The translations under genes and the position numbers were made by a program. A DNA stretch of 9,700 bases from the NCBI GenBank assembly GCA_964430295.1, contig CAYSEV010000051.1, positions 1 through 9,700 of the forward strand, written 5' to 3'. The notes beneath the pieces are model-generated. The model was not told the origin of the DNA. It saw nothing but the letters and a program-made list of their open reading frames with translations, and ran no database searches. Source of the stretch: CAYGFH01 sp964430295 (lineage in GTDB: Bacteria; Patescibacteriota; Microgenomatia; UBA10105; UBA927). Shown here one piece after another: positions 7,107 to 9,700 of this stretch; the first letter of the stretch is position 1; the number at the start of each line of letters is the position of its first letter.

Positions 7107-8419
7107 CTGATATAGTTGGAGCTTTGCCGCATTCTCCTGGAGTGTATATCTATAAGGATACCTCCGGAACGGTCATATATGTGGGGAAAGCCAAGGATTT
7201 AAAGCGCAGAGTAAGTCAATATTTTTCTCGTGATGATGCTGTCGGTGCAAAGACACTTCAGTTAGTCTCACAGATTGCATCCATAGAAACGATAGATACA
7301 CAAAGCGAATTTGATGCACTTATTTTAGAATCATCTCTTATCCGTAAGTGGCTTCCAAAATATAATGTTATAGCAAAAGATGATAAGTCACCTATCTATT
7401 TGAGTATTTCAATGGATGAGGAATTACCGAGAATTGAATGTATTCGTAAGACCGCGATGTCTGATATACCAAAACGACAATATTTTGGTCCATTTCAATC
7501 AGCTAGAACTTTGCGAAAACTTCTTCGGCAGCTGCGATCTATCATTCCGTTTTGTACACAAAAAAAACGAAACGGACAGCCCTGCTTTTATACGCATTTA
7601 GGGTTATGCTCACCATGCGCTTCTGAGATTGCTCTTTTACCTGAAGGACCGGATCGAACGGCTCTCGTTACTCAATATCGTATGCAAATACGAAGGCTTG
7701 CTTCTATTTTTAGTGGTAAATCGTTGGACGTGCTACACGATTTGGAATTGGATATGAAAAAATTTGCCACTGAAGAAAAATTTGAACAGGCGCAGTCTGT
7801 TAAGAAAGCTGTACAGTATATGAGAGGAATGCTGAAAGCACATTATGACCCCCAACTCTATGTACAATCCGATTCATTTGTTGAATCTGTATATGAAGAA
7901 GAAATGAATGAACTATCAAACATGCTACAGCGCTATTATCCTGCTATTTCAAAAATCCGTCGCATAGAATGTGTTGATATATCCAATACACAGGGTACGT
8001 ACGCAACTGGATCACTTGTCGTTTTGCAAGATGGCAAGCCGGATACGAGTGGGTACCGTAGATTTAAAATCAGGACAAAACAGGCACCAAATGATTTTGC
8101 TATGATCGCTGAAGTCGTTTCCCGTAGGCTGCGTCATCCGGAATGGTCCATGCCTGAATTGCTTGTCATTGACGGAGGGAAAGGTCAGGTAAAAAGCGCT
8201 GTGGCTGTAATGTCTACCTCCCGATACAATATCCCAATCATTGGGCTTGCTAAGCGCTTTGAAGAAATCATTGTACCGACCGAGTCTGATTTTGAGGTCA
8301 TTCGATTACCAGTTTCCAGTAAGGCGCTACATATGTTGGAACGACTTCGGGATGAATCACACCGATTTGCTATAACCTATCATAGAACTCTTCGTAAAAA
8401 AGCATTTCTTCCTATGTGA
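7094..8419 (+). CDS. uvrC: Excinuclease ABC subunit UvrC, compact form lacking HhH domains
   Basis: UvrC makes both cuts around a lesion marked by UvrB. Visible in order: GIY-YIG nuclease for the 3' cut (GVY 16-18, YVG 29-31, Tyr29, Arg39, Glu79); four cysteines C154, C164, C172, C175 matching the set proposed to hold an iron-sulfur cluster in E. coli UvrC; a UVR segment that contacts UvrB (about 216-250); and the RNase H-like nuclease for the 5' cut with Asp295, Asp334, Asp360 (VIDGGKGQ) and His423 (HRFAITYHR). The protein is 441 residues against roughly 560-610 in model bacteria. The missing parts are most of the stretch between UVR and Asp295 and the whole C-terminal helix-hairpin-helix pair; it stops soon after HRFAITYHR. 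Both active sites look intact. The ATG gives the usual LPxxPGVY opening. Overlap with the preceding gene suggests translational coupling. Confidence 0.95.
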   Translation: MEKVTDIVGALPHSPGVYIYKDTSGTVIYVGKAKDLKRRVSQYFSRDDAVGAKTLQLVSQIASIETIDTQSEFDALILESSLIRKWLPKYNVIAKDDKSPIYLSISMDEELPRIECIRKTAMSDIPKRQYFGPFQSARTLRKLLRQLRSIIPFCTQKKRNGQPCFYTHLGLCSPCASEIALLPEGPDRTALVTQYRMQIRRLASIFSGKSLDVLHDLELDMKKFATEEKFEQAQSVKKAVQYMRGMLKAHYDPQLYVQSDSFVESVYEEEMNELSNMLQRYYPAISKIRRIECVDISNTQGTYATGSLVVLQDGKPDTSGYRRFKIRTKQAPNDFAMIAEVVSRRLRHPEWSMPELLVIDGGKGQVKSAVAVMSTSRYNIPIIGLAKRFEEIIVPTESDFEVIRLPVSSKALHMLERLRDESHRFAITYHRTLRKKAFLPM

Positions 8420-8422
8420 TCG

Positions 8423-8441
8423 GGCCAAAGCACGTTTGACC
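8423..8441. repeat. Imperfect 19-bp inverted repeat over the -35 of the YvlD-like gene
   Basis: GG-C-CAAA, five bases, then TTTG-A-CC: each arm has seven bases with one mismatched pair. It begins just after the uvrC stop and covers the proposed -35 (TTGACC). No T-run follows, so it is not an intrinsic terminator. An operator role is possible but unproven. Confidence 0.25.
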
Positions 8442-8464
8442 GAACACAATGCATTTGATACCAT
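8436..8464 (+). promoter_or_regulatory. Candidate promoter for the YvlD-like gene (near-leaderless)
   Basis: TTGACC (8436-8441) matches the -35 at 5 of 6 bases. An exact 17-base spacer leads to TACCAT (8459-8464), a 4 of 6 match to the -10, with an extended TG one base before it (8456-8457). Start would fall near 8471, four bases before the ATG at 8475. This also explains why the upstream TTG at 8436 is better read as promoter than as a start codon. Confidence 0.45.
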
Positions 8465-8474
8465 TACCTGTGCC

Positions 8475-8879
8475 ATGAAGCATCTTATACGAGTATTTTT
8501 ATTCAATGTATTTGCATTATGGCTTACCAGTGAATGGATTCCGGCTCTGGTGGCGCCGGGAGGATGGCAAACGATTCTTTTTGCAGGATTTACATTAAGT
8601 TTACTTATGCTTATTGTTGTCCCGCTATTAAAAATCCTGTTTATCCCAATCAATATTATTACATTCGGTCTTTTGTCCTGGTGTATTAATGTTATTGTTA
8701 TTTATTTACTGACTGTTTTTGTACCGGAAATACAGGTTCGAGCATTCGTGTTTCCCGGTGCAACTTGGGCGGGATTTGTGATACCGAAGATGAATGTGAG
8801 TTACGTTTGGGCACTTATCCTTACGTCACTAAGTATATCGACAATGACTGATTTGTTACATTATGTAACAGAAGAATAA
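8475..8879 (+). CDS. Small four-helix membrane protein, YvlD / phage-holin-4 family
   Basis: The protein has 134 residues from the ATG at 8475. Four hydrophobic segments are visible at about 4-19, 32-49, 62-83 and 108-125. The central pattern PLLKILFIPINIITFGLLSW (50-69) followed by INVIVIYLLTVFVP matches the conserved core of the family annotated as 'phage holin family 4' or YvlD (LKP-hydrophobic-PIN-hydrophobic-GLFSF-INA). Despite the name, members are common in bacterial chromosomes and most have no proven holin role. A TTG at 8436 would add 13 polar residues not expected in the family, so the ATG giving MKHLIRVFLFN is preferred. It starts 55 bases after uvrC and ends 4 bases before the YvcK-like gene, so those two are likely co-transcribed. 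No phage genes lie nearby, so prophage origin is not supported. Confidence 0.82.
   Translation: MKHLIRVFLFNVFALWLTSEWIPALVAPGGWQTILFAGFTLSLLMLIVVPLLKILFIPINIITFGLLSWCINVIVIYLLTVFVPEIQVRAFVFPGATWAGFVIPKMNVSYVWALILTSLSISTMTDLLHYVTEE
8854..8870. promoter_or_regulatory. Perfect 17-bp palindrome upstream of yvcK
   Basis: TGTTACAT (8854-8861) and ATGTAACA (8863-8870) are exact inverted copies around a single T. It lies in the last codons of the YvlD-like gene and ends 13 bases before the ATG at 8884. In RNA it could form a six-pair stem with an ATTAT loop next to the yvcK start. No T-run follows. It may be a repressor site, a start-proximal hairpin, or chance. Confidence 0.35.
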
Positions 8880-8883
8880 CTAT

Positions 8884-9700
8884 ATGACAAAACAACAACC
8901 AAAAATCGTTTGTATTGGCGGAGGTACCGGTACATTTGTTGTGCTTAAAGGACTGAAACACTTTGCTAATCATTTGTCTGCCATCATTACGATGAGTGAT
9001 TCAGGAGGCAGCAATAAACGGCTTCGTGATGAATTTGGTCTCTTACCCACATCTGATCTTCGACAATGCCTGGTTGCTCTATCTGATGAAAACGGTGGGA
9101 TAGGGGTACTGCGAAAACTATTTATGTACAGGTTTGAAAAGGGAAATGGCATTCAAGGCATGACATTTGGTAACCTTTTTATGGCTGCGCTCTCTGATAT
9201 TTTAGGATCTCAACAAGAGGCTATTCGCCAGACGAGTAAAGTCCTTCGAATACAGGGTACAGTTATCCCTGTATCGTTTACTGATACAAACTTATTTGCT
9301 ACCTATGAAGACGGACATGTACTTTCAGAAGAACACCTTATTGATGAACCACCTCATGACGGCAAAATGCAGATAACTGAGGTTACCTTGCAACCGAAAG
9401 CAACCGCAAATCCAGAGGCCATTGAAGCAATACTAAAAGCGGATGTTATCGTATTAGGTCCCGGCGACCTCTTCACAAGTGTCCTTCCGAATATTCTTGT
9501 AGATGGTATAGCAGAGGCTATTCGGGCCTCTCATGCAAAAAAAATCTATGTTGCCAACCTTATGACAAAATATGGACAAACATACAATTTTACGGCTCGG
9601 GATCATGTGAACACATTGAAAAAATATATCGGGCAACTACCCGATGTTGTTATTATAAACAATTCAACGATCCCTCAAAAAGCTATAGAATTTTACAAAC
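8884..9700 (+). CDS. yvcK: YvcK/CofD-family protein (UDP-GlcNAc-binding type), partial at 3' end
   Basis: An open frame of 272 codons runs from the ATG at 8884 to the right edge without a stop; family members are usually a little over 300 residues, so perhaps 40-60 are missing. Motifs: GGGTGTF nucleotide-type loop (12-18), TMSDSGGSNKRLRDEFG (36-52) where Bacillus-type proteins carry a V-A-D-D-G-G-S pattern, LPTSDLRQCLVAL (54-66), GNL (96-98), IQGTVIPV (123-130) and GPGDLFTSVLPN (192-203). In Bacillus, YvcK is needed for growth on gluconeogenic carbon sources, affects cell-wall synthesis and binds UDP-GlcNAc; relatives in the CofD branch make coenzyme F420. The GPG-x-x-x-TSVLPN motif favours YvcK. 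The start lies 4 bases after the previous stop with only a weak AGAAG upstream, suggesting coupled translation. The exact role in this organism is inferred. Confidence 0.88.
   Translation, partial: MTKQQPKIVCIGGGTGTFVVLKGLKHFANHLSAIITMSDSGGSNKRLRDEFGLLPTSDLRQCLVALSDENGGIGVLRKLFMYRFEKGNGIQGMTFGNLFMAALSDILGSQQEAIRQTSKVLRIQGTVIPVSFTDTNLFATYEDGHVLSEEHLIDEPPHDGKMQITEVTLQPKATANPEAIEAILKADVIVLGPGDLFTSVLPNILVDGIAEAIRASHAKKIYVANLMTKYGQTYNFTARDHVNTLKKYIGQLPDVVIINNSTIPQKAIEFYK

Noticed and set aside
8417..8419. UGA recoding (as in Gracilibacteria or Absconditabacteria)
   Set aside because: uvrC ends naturally at this TGA shortly after its conserved RNase H end, and the other complete genes have no internal TGA, so UGA is read as stop.
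8436..8474. TTG start adding 13 residues to the YvlD-like protein
   Set aside because: The added residues are polar and not expected in the family, and the TTG forms part of a well-spaced -35 box. The ATG at 8475 gives the usual MK-x-L-I-R-type opening.
8405..8475. Frameshift at the end of uvrC hiding an HhH domain
   Set aside because: The bases after the stop encode no recognisable HhH motif in any frame before the next gene begins, so the short C-terminus looks genuine.
8475..8879. Prophage remnant suggested by the holin family name
   Set aside because: The family is widespread in bacterial chromosomes, and no lysin, integrase, structural gene or attachment repeat is seen nearby.

Overview
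This window carries a bacterial nucleotide-excision-repair locus. From left to right it holds: the first 20 codons of a LexA-like repressor gene (minus strand, running off the left edge); a 160-base divergent promoter region; uvrB; a 64-base gap with a strong -10 box and a terminator-like hairpin; uvrA; a secreted or membrane-anchored transglutaminase-like protein; a shortened uvrC that overlaps the previous gene by 13 bases; a small four-helix membrane protein of the YvlD / phage-holin-4 family; and the first 272 codons of a YvcK/CofD-family gene that runs off the right edge. All complete genes are on the plus strand and tightly packed, with no RNA genes, insertion sequences or CRISPR arrays seen.

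The organism is probably a member of the Candidate Phyla Radiation (Patescibacteria), perhaps a Microgenomates-type lineage. This is inference, from moderate A+T richness, very short gaps, near absence of Shine-Dalgarno motifs before the plus-strand starts, a UvrC reduced to 441 residues, and the company of YvlD-like and YvcK-like genes. UGA is used as a stop (end of uvrC), so the lineages that read UGA as glycine are unlikely. A genome-level marker search would be needed to place it.

Functionally, UvrA and UvrB find and verify bulky DNA lesions, UvrC cuts on both sides, and a LexA-like regulator next door suggests SOS control. The divergent region holds a good lexA promoter (TTGACT-17-GATATT on the minus strand) and a good uvrB promoter (TTGATA-17-TAAGAT). 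Two small palindromes lie between them or over the uvrB -35 and could be operators. The transglutaminase-like gene has an intact Cys-His-Asp triad but a predicted location outside the cytoplasm, so its place inside the repair operon is unexplained. The last two genes look like a separate unit: a promoter with a 4-base leader fits just before the YvlD-like gene, and a perfect 17-bp palindrome sits 14 bases before yvcK.

Nothing here is clearly a new defence or mobile system. The points most worth following up are the compact UvrC, the hairpin leader before uvrA, the transglutaminase gene embedded in the repair operon, and the candidate regulatory palindromes.
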